Shown piece by piece: positions 23,633 through 32,625 of a DNA stretch of 64,000 nt (its first letter is position 1; every line of letters begins with the position of its first letter). The notes below the pieces were generated by a model, which had not been told where the DNA came from, ran no database searches, and saw only the letters and a program-made list of their open reading frames with translations. The position numbers and the translations under genes are program-made. The DNA is taken from contig NZ_JAWUDN010000002.1 in NCBI RefSeq assembly GCF_044430645.1, positions 186,001 to 250,000 of the forward strand, in the 5' to 3' direction. This DNA comes from Ewingella allii (GTDB lineage: Bacteria; Pseudomonadota; Gammaproteobacteria; Enterobacterales; Enterobacteriaceae).

Positions 23633-26065
23633 TCAGTTGCCGTAAGCTCTGAACAGCGCCCTTCCCCGCAGTAATCTCACGCCCATCCAACCGCCACACA
23701 GTGACAGCAAAATCGCGCTGATGAGCGGCACCGACCACCACAGCACCATGTTCGGCTCCCAAGGGAAATCAAACACTTTGCGCGTCAGCAGCCACAGCGC
23801 GGCTTCGGCACCCACGGCGGCGGCAATCCCCGCGACCAGTCCTAGTACCGCGAATTCACACCACAGGGTGCCGCGCAGCAGCTTCTTACTGGCTCCCAGC
23901 GTGCGGTACACGATCAGCTCCTGACGGCGCTGGCGCATGCCAACCTGAATCTGCGCCAGCAGCAGCAATCCGCCGCACAGCATTACCAGAATCACCATCA
24001 CTTCCAACGCGCGGCTCACCTGCTGAAGTACCTGCCCCACCTGTTTCAGAATCGAGCCGATATCCAGCAGGCTGAGGGTCGGGAACTGGCGGTTAAGCTG
24101 GGTGATCGCCTTGGCGTCCCCTTCGTAGCGGAAGCTGGTCAGCCAGCTTTGTGGCTGAGCATCCAGCGCGCCAGGCGGGAAGATAAAGTAGAAGTTCGGC
24201 CGCAGGCTGTCCCAGTCCACTTTGCGCAGGCTGGTGATTTTGGCGCTGAAGTCCTGCGTGTCGCCGCTGAAGGTCAGCGTATCGCCAAGCTTCACGCCCA
24301 GACGCCCCGCCAGCCCTTCATCTATCGACACTTCGCCAGTCTTCGGCGGCCCGTCGCCGGCCACCAGCGGGTTGTGATCCGGCAAGCCTTGCATCCACGT
24401 CAGGTTAAGCTCGCGGTTGACCGCCTCACCGGCAGCATCGTCCGGTTTGATGATATCCGTCGACACCTGCTGGTTAATTTTGGTCAGCCGCACGCGCACG
24501 ATCGGGTAGAACTCCTCCGGCTTGGTCTGATGCTGGTTGAGGAATTCCGTCACCTGCGGGATCTGATCCTTGGTGATGTTCAGCAGGAAGTAGTTAGGGC
24601 TATCCGGCGGCAGTTGCTGCTCCCAGCGGTCGAGCAGGTCGCCGCGCAGCACCAGCAATAGCGCCAGCAGCATAAAGGACATGGAGAACGCCGCCAGCTG
24701 GCTGAGCGTCACCCACGGCTGGCGCACCAGACGGTTGATAGCCAGCCGCAGCGGCAGCTTGCCGACGGTGACGCGGCGCAGCAGCAGCAGGCTGCCCCAA
24801 CCAATCGCGCCGAGCAGCAGCGACAGAACCACCACGCCCGCCAGCAGTGACCACAGCAAGGTGCTGCCGCCAACCAGCGCCGCCAGCAGGCCGACCACAA
24901 TCAGCAGCATCACCGGAATAAACCAGCGCAGCGGCCAGACATTGGCGACAACGTCATTGCGCAGTACGCGCAGCGGCTGGGTCGCCAGCAGCTGTTTGTA
25001 AGGGCGCGCCCCCACCAGCAGGGAGATCACCAACAAAGAGCCCATCGACCAGATCCACGGCCAAACGCCCGACGGCGGCAAGGCGGTTGGCAGCACTGGC
25101 GTTAGCATCTTCATCAGCAAGGCTTCGAACAGTAAACCAATCACGCTGCCAGACACCGCCGCCAACAGCAGCACCGCCACCCACTGGCCGATAATCAGTT
25201 TTTGCAGCGAACGGCGGCCCGCGCCGAGGGTTTTCAACACCGCCACCAAGTCATAGCGGCTGCGGCAGTAATGGCCCATGGCGACGGCCACGGCGGCAAT
25301 CGACAGCATCAGCGTCAGCAGCGCCGACAGCAATAAGAACTGCTGAGAACGCTGCAAGGATTTGCCCAGCGCGCCCTCAGACTCTTCCATGCCGTACCAG
25401 CGCTGGTCGGGCTTCAGCAGGCCCTTGATGGCATCGCCGTAGGTCTGAATGTCCTGCGGCGAACCGGCAAACATATAGCGATAGGTCAATCGGCTGCCCG
25501 GCTGCACCGCGCCGGTTTTAGGCACATCCGCCAGATTCATTATCAGGCGTGGCGCAGTCTGAAACGGGTTGAAGCCGGAATCCGGCTCCTGAACAATTTC
25601 TCCGGCAATTTTAAAAGTCGAATCGCCGACTTCTAAATTGTCGCCCACTTTCACATTAAGCAGCGCCATCAGGCGCGGCGCGGCCAGCACGGTGCCCGGC
25701 TCAGGCTTCACGCCCGGCGGCTGGGTTTGCAAATCGCCATAAAGCGGATAGGCAAGGTCGGTCGCTTTGACATCCGCCAGCTGCGGCGTGTCTCCGGCGA
25801 AAGTCATGGTCATGAAGCTGAGCTGGCGGCTGACTTTCAGCCCCTGCTTCTCGGCGTCCTGCAACCAGGCTTCAGTAATTGGCCGGGCGGAACGCAGCAC
25901 GCGGTCGGCGGCGATAAAATCACGACTTTGCTGACTCAGCCCCTTTTCCATACGGTCGCTGATGCTGCCCAATGCCAGCACGCAGGCCACCGCCAGCGTC
26001 AGAGCCAGCCAGACGATTAATAGCGAAGGCGAGCGCCACTCTCGCCAAAACCAGCGCCAAATCAT
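23633..26065 (-). CDS. ybbP: FtsX-like ABC transporter permease YbbP
   Basis: An 810-residue inner-membrane protein with one N-terminal membrane segment, a large periplasmic region, then two sets of FtsX-type membrane helices (about 240-370 and 690-800). The start at 26065 gives MIWRWFWREWRSPS and overlaps the ybbA stop by four bases. With YbbA it forms an ABC complex of the MacB-like mechanotransmission class; its substrate is not established, though lipid or cell-envelope roles and the neighbouring esterase TesA have been linked. Confidence 0.95.
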   Translation of the reverse strand: MIWRWFWREWRSPSLLIVWLALTLAVACVLALGSISDRMEKGLSQQSRDFIAADRVLRSARPITEAWLQDAEKQGLKVSRQLSFMTMTFAGDTPQLADVKATDLAYPLYGDLQTQPPGVKPEPGTVLAAPRLMALLNVKVGDNLEVGDSTFKIAGEIVQEPDSGFNPFQTAPRLIMNLADVPKTGAVQPGSRLTYRYMFAGSPQDIQTYGDAIKGLLKPDQRWYGMEESEGALGKSLQRSQQFLLLSALLTLMLSIAAVAVAMGHYCRSRYDLVAVLKTLGAGRRSLQKLIIGQWVAVLLLAAVSGSVIGLLFEALLMKMLTPVLPTALPPSGVWPWIWSMGSLLVISLLVGARPYKQLLATQPLRVLRNDVVANVWPLRWFIPVMLLIVVGLLAALVGGSTLLWSLLAGVVVLSLLLGAIGWGSLLLLRRVTVGKLPLRLAINRLVRQPWVTLSQLAAFSMSFMLLALLLVLRGDLLDRWEQQLPPDSPNYFLLNITKDQIPQVTEFLNQHQTKPEEFYPIVRVRLTKINQQVSTDIIKPDDAAGEAVNRELNLTWMQGLPDHNPLVAGDGPPKTGEVSIDEGLAGRLGVKLGDTLTFSGDTQDFSAKITSLRKVDWDSLRPNFYFIFPPGALDAQPQSWLTSFRYEGDAKAITQLNRQFPTLSLLDIGSILKQVGQVLQQVSRALEVMVILVMLCGGLLLLAQIQVGMRQRRQELIVYRTLGASKKLLRGTLWCEFAVLGLVAGIAAAVGAEAALWLLTRKVFDFPWEPNMVLWWSVPLISAILLSLCGGWMGVRLLRGRALFRAYGN

Positions 26066-26748
26066 GCTTCCTCCCACAATTTTCCGTCACGCAGGCGCAG
26101 ACGACGCTGGCAGCGGGCCGCCAGTTGCTCGTCGTGAGTCACCAGAATCAGCGTGGTTGCCGCGTCGCGGTTGAGTGAGAAGAGTAAGTCGACGATGCGC
26201 TCGCCGGTGGCGCGGTCGAGGTTGCCGGTCGGTTCGTCGGCAAACAGCAGTTTAGGTTTGCCAATAAATGCGCGAGCCAGCGCCACGCGCTGCTGCTCGC
26301 CGCCGGAAAGCTGGGCCGGAAGATGGTGCTGGCGTTCGCCCAGGCCCAACTGCTGCAAAAGCTGCACCGCCTGCGCGCGGCTATTGGCGTCAGATTCACC
26401 GCGCAGCAGGGCCGGAAGCTGGACGTTTTCCAGCGCGTTGAGCGTCGGCACCAACATAAAAGATTGAAACACAAAGCCGACGTTTTTGGCGCGCAGCGCG
26501 GCGCGGCCCTCTTCATTCATGTCGGTCAGAGACTGGCCGAGCAGCTTCACATCGCCCCCGGTACCATCATCCAGCCCGGCTAAAATACCCAGCAAGGTAG
26601 ACTTACCTGACCCCGACTCTCCGATCAGCGCAATGGTCTGCGCCGGTTTGACAACCAGCTCCACACCGGACAGGATGGTTAACTGACTTTCACCCTGACC
26701 GACGTGTTTACTAAGATGATGAACTTCAAGAACGTTTCCCGCTGGCAT
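26062..26748 (-). CDS. ybbA: ABC transporter ATPase YbbA
   Basis: A 228-residue ATPase of the LolD/MacB type: Walker A GESGSGKST, signature LSGGEQQR, Walker B LLFADEPTGNLD and the switch histidine in LILVTHDEQ. It powers YbbP, whose gene overlaps its stop. Its start lies inside the divergent tesA gene, so the two 5' coding ends overlap head to head by about 33 bases, as also known in E. coli. Confidence 0.97.
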   Translation of the reverse strand: MPAGNVLEVHHLSKHVGQGESQLTILSGVELVVKPAQTIALIGESGSGKSTLLGILAGLDDGTGGDVKLLGQSLTDMNEEGRAALRAKNVGFVFQSFMLVPTLNALENVQLPALLRGESDANSRAQAVQLLQQLGLGERQHHLPAQLSGGEQQRVALARAFIGKPKLLFADEPTGNLDRATGERIVDLLFSLNRDAATTLILVTHDEQLAARCQRRLRLRDGKLWEEA

Positions 26749-27360
26749 CTTCCTTTCCTTTTACTTGTATCAATGCTGGTCGCTGCAACGCTGAGTGCTC
26801 GCGCCACCGCAGCTGATAAGTTACTGATTGTTGGAGACAGTTTAAGCGCGGTTTATCGCCTTCCGGTTGCCCAATCCTGGCCAACCCTGCTAAATAACAA
26901 GTGGCAGAGAGAAGAAGGTAAACCCACCATTATTAATGCCAGTATTAGTGGCGATACTGCGGCACAAGGGCTGGCTCGCCTTCCCGCGCTGTTGAAACAG
27001 CATCAGCCGCGCTGGGTGCTGATTGAGCTGGGGGCTAACGACGGTCTGCGTGGTTTTGCGCCACCGGCAATCTCCCAGACGCTGAACCAAATTATCGGCT
27101 TGGTGAAACAGGCCAACGCCGAGCCGCTGCTGATGCAAATCCGCCTGCCGCCGAACTACGGACGCCGTTATACTGACGCCTTCTATGGCATTTACCCGGC
27201 GTTGGCGAAGCAGAACGACATCCCGCTGGTGCCTTTCTTTATGGAACAGGTCGCCGTGAAACCAGAGTGGATGCAGGATGACGGTTTGCACCCGGCTCAG
27301 GTGGCTCAGCCATTTATCGCTGACTGGATGGCGGACAAACTCGCGCCGCTGGTCAAATAG
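26716..27360 (+). CDS. tesA: Acyl-CoA thioesterase I / protease I / lysophospholipase L1
   Basis: About 214 residues with a signal peptide (FLLLVSMLVAATLSARATA) and the SGNH-hydrolase blocks: GDSLSA with the nucleophilic Ser, GGD replaced by SGDT (block II), GAND (block III) and DGLHP with the catalytic Asp and His. It hydrolyses thioesters and lysophospholipids in the periplasm. Two adjacent ATGs (26716, 26719) are possible starts, both within the ybbA 5' end. Confidence 0.96.
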   Translation: MMNFKNVSRWHLPFLLLVSMLVAATLSARATAADKLLIVGDSLSAVYRLPVAQSWPTLLNNKWQREEGKPTIINASISGDTAAQGLARLPALLKQHQPRWVLIELGANDGLRGFAPPAISQTLNQIIGLVKQANAEPLLMQIRLPPNYGRRYTDAFYGIYPALAKQNDIPLVPFFMEQVAVKPEWMQDDGLHPAQVAQPFIADWMADKLAPLVK

Positions 27361-27418
27361 GCCGAAACCCTAAGTAAACCACAGTCCTGAAAAATAGGGG
27401 CTTCTGACAGGTAAAGTT

Positions 27419-28195
27419 ATGCAAAAAGCAGTATTGATCACCGGCTGCTCAAGCGGCATTGGGTTGGCTGCCGCGCACGATTTGCGTCAGCGCGGCTATC
27501 GCGTGCTGGCGGCTTGTCGCAAAGCGCAGGATCTTGAGAATCTCCAGCAACAGGGTTTCGAAACCGTTCAGCTGGATTTGGACGATAAGCAGAGCGTCGA
27601 GCGCGCCGCCTCGGAAGTCATCGCCCTGACCGGCAATCGCCTGTATGGCCTGTTCAATAACGCCGGTTACGGGGTTTACGGGCAGCTAAGCGGCATCAGC
27701 CGGGAGCAGTTCGAGCAGCAGTTTTCCACCAATTTGTTCGGCACCCATCAGCTCACTCAACTGCTGCTGCCCGCCATGCTGGCCCATGGCGAGGGACGCA
27801 TTATTCAGACCAGCTCGGTGATGGGCTTGATCAGCACGCCGGGGCGCGGGGTCTACGCCGCCAGTAAATACGCGCTGGAGGCGTGGTCCGACGCGCTGCG
27901 CATGGAGCTGCACGGCACGGGGATACAGGTCAGCCTGATTGAACCCGGCCCGCTGACCAGCAACTTCACGCAGAACGTTAATCAGTCGCAGGCCGATAAA
28001 CCGGTCAATAATCCGGGCATCGCCAAGCGTTTTACCCTGACGCCAGAGGCAGTTTTGCCGAAATTGCGCCATGCTTTAGAGAGCCCGAAGGCGCGTTTGC
28101 GCTATCCGGTGACGCTGCTGGCGCACGGCATCACCGTGCTGCGCCGCCTGTTACCCGGCCGCGTGCTGGATAAAATCCTGCGCGGTAATAGCTAG
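27419..28195 (+). CDS. ybbO: Short-chain dehydrogenase YbbO
   Basis: A 258-residue classical SDR: TGCSSGIG cofactor loop, NNAGYG, catalytic Ser in TSSVMG and the intact YAASK tetrad element. In E. coli YbbO is an NADP-dependent aldehyde reductase acting on long-chain and oxysterol-like substrates. It lies between tesA and cnoX in the conserved order. Confidence 0.93.
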   Translation: MQKAVLITGCSSGIGLAAAHDLRQRGYRVLAACRKAQDLENLQQQGFETVQLDLDDKQSVERAASEVIALTGNRLYGLFNNAGYGVYGQLSGISREQFEQQFSTNLFGTHQLTQLLLPAMLAHGEGRIIQTSSVMGLISTPGRGVYAASKYALEAWSDALRMELHGTGIQVSLIEPGPLTSNFTQNVNQSQADKPVNNPGIAKRFTLTPEAVLPKLRHALESPKARLRYPVTLLAHGITVLRRLLPGRVLDKILRGNS

Positions 28196-28321
28196 CGGCA
28201 GGGGTTGAAGCTGGCACAAGTGCCCCCATTTAGCTTTTAACATCTTATTATTTATCACAATCTCGGCGCGGCATTGTTTCAACTAGGGACAGGGCTTCAC
28301 CAAGATAAGAGAGACTGATTT

Positions 28322-29179
28322 ATGCTGGCACAACCTTCGATCATTACTATTAACGAAACCAACCTGCACCAGACGTTGGAACAGTCCATGTCGGTTCCGG
28401 TGATGTTTTACTTCTGGTCCGAACGCAGCCAGCACTGTCTGGTGCTGGGGCCGATCCTCGACAAACTGGCCGCCGAGTACGCCGGTCAGCTGATTCTGGC
28501 AAAGGTCGACTGTGACGCCGAACAGATGATTGCTCAGCAGTTCGGTCTGCGCTCCATCCCCGCGGTTTATCTGTTCAAAGATGGTCAGCCGGTAGACGGT
28601 TTCCAAGGCCCGCAGCCGGAAGAAGTGATCCGCGAACTGCTGCAAAAAGTGTTGCCGAAAGAAGAAGAGTTGAAAGTGGCGCAGGCCCAAGAGTTGCTGC
28701 AAGCCGGTGACCTGACCGGCGCCCTGCCGCTGCTAAAAGAGGCCTGGCAGCTCAGCCAGCAGCGCAGTGATATCGGCCTGATGCTGGCTGAAGTGCAAAT
28801 TCAGCTCAATCGCAGTGAAGATGCCGAAGCCGTGCTGGCGACTATTCCGCTGCAAGATAAAGACTCGCGCTATCAAGGGCTTATCGCGCAAATCGAGCTG
28901 CTAAAACAAGCTGCTGACACCCCTGAAATCCAGCAATTGCAGCAGCAACTTCAGCAAGAGCCGGACAACGTTGAGCTGGCGGTTAAGCTCAGCCTGCAAC
29001 TACATGCGGTGGGCCGAAATGAAGAGGCGCTGGAACTGCTGATGGCACCGCTGAAGAAAGATCTCGGCGCGGCCAATGGTTCTGCGCGTAAAACGCTGAT
29101 GGACATTCTGGCTGCACTCGGCACCGGCGATGCGCTGGCCGCCAAGTACCGCCGCCAGCTCTATTCCCTGCTTTACTGA
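28322..29179 (+). CDS. cnoX: Chaperedoxin CnoX (YbbN)
   Basis: A 285-residue protein: N-terminal thioredoxin fold (about 1-110) with S36QHC39 in place of the usual CxxC, so it cannot reduce disulphides, and a C-terminal TPR-like region (about 115-285). In E. coli CnoX is a holdase for bleach-damaged proteins that forms mixed disulphides with clients and passes them to GroEL or DnaK. The active-site sequence matches E. coli exactly. Confidence 0.95.
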   Translation: MLAQPSIITINETNLHQTLEQSMSVPVMFYFWSERSQHCLVLGPILDKLAAEYAGQLILAKVDCDAEQMIAQQFGLRSIPAVYLFKDGQPVDGFQGPQPEEVIRELLQKVLPKEEELKVAQAQELLQAGDLTGALPLLKEAWQLSQQRSDIGLMLAEVQIQLNRSEDAEAVLATIPLQDKDSRYQGLIAQIELLKQAADTPEIQQLQQQLQQEPDNVELAVKLSLQLHAVGRNEEALELLMAPLKKDLGAANGSARKTLMDILAALGTGDALAAKYRRQLYSLLY

Positions 29180-29341
29180 TCCCCGCAGAACGCATCACAG
29201 CTTCCCCCAGCGCGGCACTCGCCGCGCTGCTTTCCCCTCTATTTAGTTGTTCGCCTAAGCTGAATCAATACGACTTCTGAATGTTTTGTGCGACAATCCC
29301 CAGTGAGCAAAATATATGCGCTCTGCTCACATGAATTTGTT

Positions 29342-29364
29342 TTTTCTGGAAAATCTCCAGAAAA
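29342..29364. other. Perfect hairpin upstream of qmcA
   Basis: TTTTCTGGA and TCCAGAAAA pair over nine bases with a 5-base loop, between cnoX and qmcA. It may end cnoX transcription; no T-run beyond the stem. Confidence 0.45.
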
Positions 29365-29381
29365 CAATAGGACACGCAGCC

Positions 29382-29448
29382 ATACCCCAAATAGTTCCAG
29401 TTGCAGGAAAGCAACTCACGCCTCCGTAGCTTGAAATATCAAAGGTAT
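29382..29448. repeat. Short palindromic intergenic repeat (copy C)
   Basis: The ends ATACCCCAAATAGTTCCAGTTG and CTTGAAATATCAAAGGTAT (first one read in two parts) are imperfect inverted repeats. The sequence resembles the outer arms of the longer intergenic palindromes common in Serratia/Yersinia-type genomes, without the inner hairpin seen in the 30.85 and 32.63 kb copies. It ends just before the qmcA ribosome binding site. Confidence 0.55.
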
Positions 29449-29464
29449 TACAGGAGTTCAAACT

Positions 29465-30373
29465 ATGTTGACCGTTATCCCGATTATTGTCGTTCTCGCG
29501 CTACTGGTGGTTTTCGCCGGTGTTAAAATTGTTCCCCAAGGCTATCAGTGGACCGTCGAACGTTTTGGCCGTTATACCAAAACCCTGATGCCCGGCCTGA
29601 ATCTGGTCGTGCCCTTCGTCGACCGCGTCGGCCGCAAAATCAATATGATGGAACAAGTGCTGGATATTCCTTCTCAGGAAGTGATCTCCCGCGATAACGC
29701 CAATGTGGCTATCGACGCCGTTTGCTTTATTCAGGTGATTGACCCGGCGCGCGCCGCCTATGAAGTCAGCAACCTTGAGCAGGCGATTGTTAACCTGACC
29801 ATGACCAACTTCCGTACCGTGCTGGGCTCGATGGAACTGGACGAGATGCTGTCACAACGCGACAATATCAACGCGCGTTTGCTGCATATCGTCGACGAAG
29901 CCACCAACCCGTGGGGCGTAAAAATCACCCGTATCGAAATTCGCGACGTGCGCCCGCCGGCTGAGCTTATCTCGGCGATGAACGCCCAGATGAAAGCCGA
30001 ACGTACCAAACGCGCCGATATCCTTGAAGCTGAGGGTGTGCGTCAGTCAGCCATTCTGCGCGCCGAAGGTGAAAAGCAGTCACAGATCCTGAAAGCCGAA
30101 GGTGAGCGCCAGTCGGCTTTCCTGCAAGCTGAAGCCCGCGAACGTGCGGCGGAAGCAGAAGCACAGGCCACCAAGATGGTGTCTGAAGCTATCGCAGCCG
30201 GCAGCGTGCAGGCCATCAACTACTTCGTGGCGCAGAAATACACCGACGCGCTAACCAAAATCGGCTCATCCAATAACAGTAAAGTGATCATGATGCCGCT
30301 GGACGCCAGCAGCCTGATGGGCTCCATCGGCGGTATCGCGGAACTGCTGAAAGAAACCAAAGGCGGAAAATAA
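29465..30373 (+). CDS. qmcA: SPFH-domain membrane protein QmcA
   Basis: A 302-residue stomatin/prohibitin-like protein: N-terminal membrane segment (about 3-20), SPFH domain (GYQWTVERFGRYTKTL to about 190), and a long alanine/glutamate-rich coiled coil with repeated ILRAEGE/ILKAEGE units. QmcA is associated with FtsH/HflKC-type quality control at the inner membrane. Its stop overlaps the ybbJ start (TAATG). Confidence 0.96.
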   Translation: MLTVIPIIVVLALLVVFAGVKIVPQGYQWTVERFGRYTKTLMPGLNLVVPFVDRVGRKINMMEQVLDIPSQEVISRDNANVAIDAVCFIQVIDPARAAYEVSNLEQAIVNLTMTNFRTVLGSMELDEMLSQRDNINARLLHIVDEATNPWGVKITRIEIRDVRPPAELISAMNAQMKAERTKRADILEAEGVRQSAILRAEGEKQSQILKAEGERQSAFLQAEARERAAEAEAQATKMVSEAIAAGSVQAINYFVAQKYTDALTKIGSSNNSKVIMMPLDASSLMGSIGGIAELLKETKGGK

Positions 30374-30834
30374 TGCTGCAACAGCTTATAGCAAGCCCGC
30401 ACCTGTTTTGGCTGTCACTCGGCGGCCTGTTGCTGGCAGCAGAACTGCTCGGTGCGAGCGGTTATTTGCTGTGGAGTGGCATTGCGGCGGCGCTGGTAGG
30501 GTTACTGACGTGGCTGCTGCCGCTGTCGTGGGAATGGCAGGGTGTGAGCTTTGCCGTGCTGACGATGGTCGCCGCGTGGCTGTGGTGGAAGTGGCTCAGC
30601 ACCCGCCAGAGGCCGGACCGGCAGAATGGCTCGCTGAATCAGCGCGGCCAGCAGCTGGTCGGCATGCATGCCACCGTCCTTGAACCCATGAGTAACGGCT
30701 ACAGCCGCGTGCGCATCGGCGATAGCACTTGGCGCATCACCAGCACCGCGCAGCTTAGCGTGGGTGACGACGTGGTCATCACCCAGGTCGAAGGCATTAC
30801 GCTGAAGGTTGAGCCGAGCAACAGCCGCCTCTAA
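30373..30834 (+). CDS. ybbJ: NfeD-like membrane protein YbbJ
   Basis: A 153-residue protein with two to three N-terminal membrane segments (about 10-75) and a C-terminal OB-fold of the NfeD type (GMHATVLEP, GDSTWRI, GDDVVITQVEG). NfeD proteins partner SPFH proteins; the one-base overlap with qmcA supports a complex. Confidence 0.94.
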   Translation: MLQQLIASPHLFWLSLGGLLLAAELLGASGYLLWSGIAAALVGLLTWLLPLSWEWQGVSFAVLTMVAAWLWWKWLSTRQRPDRQNGSLNQRGQQLVGMHATVLEPMSNGYSRVRIGDSTWRITSTAQLSVGDDVVITQVEGITLKVEPSNSRL

Positions 30835-30843
30835 GCTCTCTCA

Positions 30844-30953
30844 AAGCCATTGGTGCTGCAGCAAGGCAGCAAAAGAGGGAATCCCGATGAGCTGACATCA
30901 GTCAGTGATTCGGGTGACCGAAAGCGGCTAACGTAGCTGCGGTGCCAAAGGCG
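30844..30953. repeat. Palindromic intergenic repeat (copy A) running into cueR
   Basis: Outer arms CCATTGGTGCTGCAGC and the complement of GCTGCGGTGCCAAAGG pair imperfectly; inner arms CCCGATGAGCTGAC and GTCAGTGATTCGGG pair around a short loop, giving a double-hairpin. The right arm overlaps the last 26 bases of cueR and encodes its final residues and stop. Confidence 0.65.
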
Positions 30954-31335
30954 AAGAGAGATTGTCGATGATTGGGCAGGCGGCGCCCTCATCTCCCGGA
31001 CAGGACTCAGCAAGCGCCAGCAGCCGCTGGCGCATCTCGGTTAACTCTTCAATATGTCGGCCAATCTCTGCGGCTTTCTCAAGCGTTCGCGCTTTCACAT
31101 CGGCACTGTGGCGGTCGGGATTGTGGAACAGCGCCACCAGCTCCTGACACTCATCCAGAGTGAAACCCACCTGCCGCGCCTGACGCAGTAGCGTAAGCTC
31201 CTCAATATGCTTTTTAGCGTAGGTACGATAGCCGTTATCACTGCGCATCGGCGCCGTCACCAGCCCCTTCTCTTCGTAGAAGCGAATCGCTTTGCTGGTC
31301 AAACCGGTTTTCTTTGCCACATCGCTGATATTCAT
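30928..31335 (-). CDS. cueR: Copper-responsive MerR-family activator CueR
   Basis: A 135-residue protein: MerR helix-turn-helix (MNISDVAKKTGLTSKAIRFY), long dimerisation helix, and the Cu(I)-binding loop C112PGDEGAAC120 with the two cysteines spaced as in E. coli CueR. The end differs: the E. coli CCHH tail is replaced by a short tail rich in Ser, Pro and Leu that is encoded by a palindromic repeat. It should activate the divergent promoter at 31345-31375. Confidence 0.96.
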   Translation of the reverse strand: MNISDVAKKTGLTSKAIRFYEEKGLVTAPMRSDNGYRTYAKKHIEELTLLRQARQVGFTLDECQELVALFHNPDRHSADVKARTLEKAAEIGRHIEELTEMRQRLLALAESCPGDEGAACPIIDNLSSPLAPQLR

Positions 31336-31344
31336 TTTACCCCC

Positions 31345-31375
31345 TTGACCTTCACCTTGCTGGAAGGTTTATCCT
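31345..31375 (+). promoter_or_regulatory. CueR-dependent promoter
   Basis: -35 TTGACC (31345-31350) and -10 TATCCT (31370-31375) are separated by 19 bases, the over-long spacer of MerR-family promoters. The dyad ACCTTC...GGAAGGT (31348-31368) fills the spacer and is nearly identical to the E. coli copA box. It faces the CopZ-like gene. Confidence 0.92.
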
Positions 31376-31424
31376 ACCCCTGAATCGATTAAAGGCCAAC
31401 CAACAGTATCCAGAGGAACACAAT

Positions 31425-31622
31425 ATGACTACGACCGTTTTAAACCTTAAAGGTTTGACCTGCGGACACTGCGTGGCGTCTACGCGCAAAGCACTGGAAG
31501 CCGTGTCAGGCACCACCAAAGTGGACGTTGAGTTGAACAAAGCCGTGGTTGAAGGCTCAGCGCCAACCCAAGAGCTGATCGACGCTGTCGAAGAAGCGGG
31601 CTATCAGGCGACAGTCGCTTAA
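31425..31622 (+). CDS. copZ: CopZ-like copper chaperone (single HMA domain)
   Basis: A 65-residue heavy-metal-associated domain with the Cu(I) motif C13GHC16 in GLTCGHCV and the ending AGYQATVA. It looks like the first N-terminal metal-binding domain of E. coli CopA followed directly by a stop (TAA). No ATPase sequence follows in any frame before ybaP. It sits exactly where copA would be expected, behind the CueR promoter, and can only bind and pass on copper, not export it. Confidence 0.9.
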   Translation: MTTTVLNLKGLTCGHCVASTRKALEAVSGTTKVDVELNKAVVEGSAPTQELIDAVEEAGYQATVA

Positions 31623-31782
31623 CGTCCTGCGCCATCGCCGCTGGTAACTCTGCCCGCGGCGATAAACGTGACTTTTCATGCTTTTAATTCGCCTTCCCCC
31701 CGAAAATCAAGACTTTCCCCCTGTTCGCTACTTCAGCGACGCGCTAGCATGCCCCTTCACTCTTGCAAGGAGACAACGCCAT

Positions 31783-32592
31783 ATGGGCCATATCTTTTAC
31801 CAGCTTGCCCGCTGGCTCGGTCTGCTTTCTCCCGCGGAATATCACTATCCGGCGATGGATATCCAGCTTCCCGGCGACCGTCATTTGCACCTGGTGGGCA
31901 GCATCCACATGGGCACCATGAATATGCAGCCCCTGCCGGATATCTTGCTGAAACGGCTGTCGCAGGCCGACGCGTTGATTGTCGAAGCCGACATCAGCGA
32001 GGCGGAATCGCCTTTCGGCATCGCGGAAGATCTCTCGCCACTTAGCGAGAGGCTGACCGAGCAGCAATATTTGCAGGTGGAGAGACTCTGCGAGGAGTTG
32101 GGGACATCTATCTATAGCCTGAATCACCTGCCCTGCTGGCAGGTCGCGCTGATGCTACAAGCCGGTCAGGCCCAGCGCCTTGGGCTGCGCGGCGAATACG
32201 GCATTGACTATCAGCTATTGAAAGCCGCGCGGCGCGAGCAGAAGAAAATCATCGAGCTGGAAGGCCCGCAAGAGCAGCTCACCCTGCTTCAGCAACTGCC
32301 GGACGACGGCCGTTCGCTGCTGGAAGACACCCTGACTCACTGGCATACCAACGCGCGGCTGCTGCAAACCATGATCAGCTGGTGGCTGGAATCCCAGCCC
32401 AGCCAAAGCATGGAGCCGCTGCCCAACACCTTCAGCAATGACCTGTACGACGTACTGATGAACCAACGCAACCTACGCTGGAAGCAGCAACTCAACGCCC
32501 TGCCACCGGGCAAATACGTGGTCGCCGTCGGCGCGCTGCATCTGTATGGCGAAGGCAACCTGCCGGATATGCTGACAGCGGATCGGCGCTGA
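31783..32592 (+). CDS. ybaP: TraB/GumN-family protein YbaP
   Basis: A 269-residue protein beginning MGHIFYQLARWLG; this start is chosen because it aligns with E. coli YbaP and follows AAGGAG, whereas the longer frame from 31678 adds an unconserved leader. Motifs: LVGSIHMGT, ALIVEADIS, GEYGIDYQLL, VAVGALHLYGEGNL with the paired GxxH/GALHL of the TraB fold, suggestive of a metalloprotease-like site. Function in E. coli is uncharacterised. Confidence 0.92.
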   Translation: MGHIFYQLARWLGLLSPAEYHYPAMDIQLPGDRHLHLVGSIHMGTMNMQPLPDILLKRLSQADALIVEADISEAESPFGIAEDLSPLSERLTEQQYLQVERLCEELGTSIYSLNHLPCWQVALMLQAGQAQRLGLRGEYGIDYQLLKAARREQKKIIELEGPQEQLTLLQQLPDDGRSLLEDTLTHWHTNARLLQTMISWWLESQPSQSMEPLPNTFSNDLYDVLMNQRNLRWKQQLNALPPGKYVVAVGALHLYGEGNLPDMLTADRR

Positions 32593-32625
32593 GTTAGGTT
32601 TGTGCCTGAACAAGAACAAAACTCG

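Noticed and set aside
31623..31782. Possible remnant of the CopA ATPase after the CopZ-like gene
   Set aside because: No frame shows ATPase motifs (TGE, CPC, DKTGT), so nothing supports a decayed copA here.
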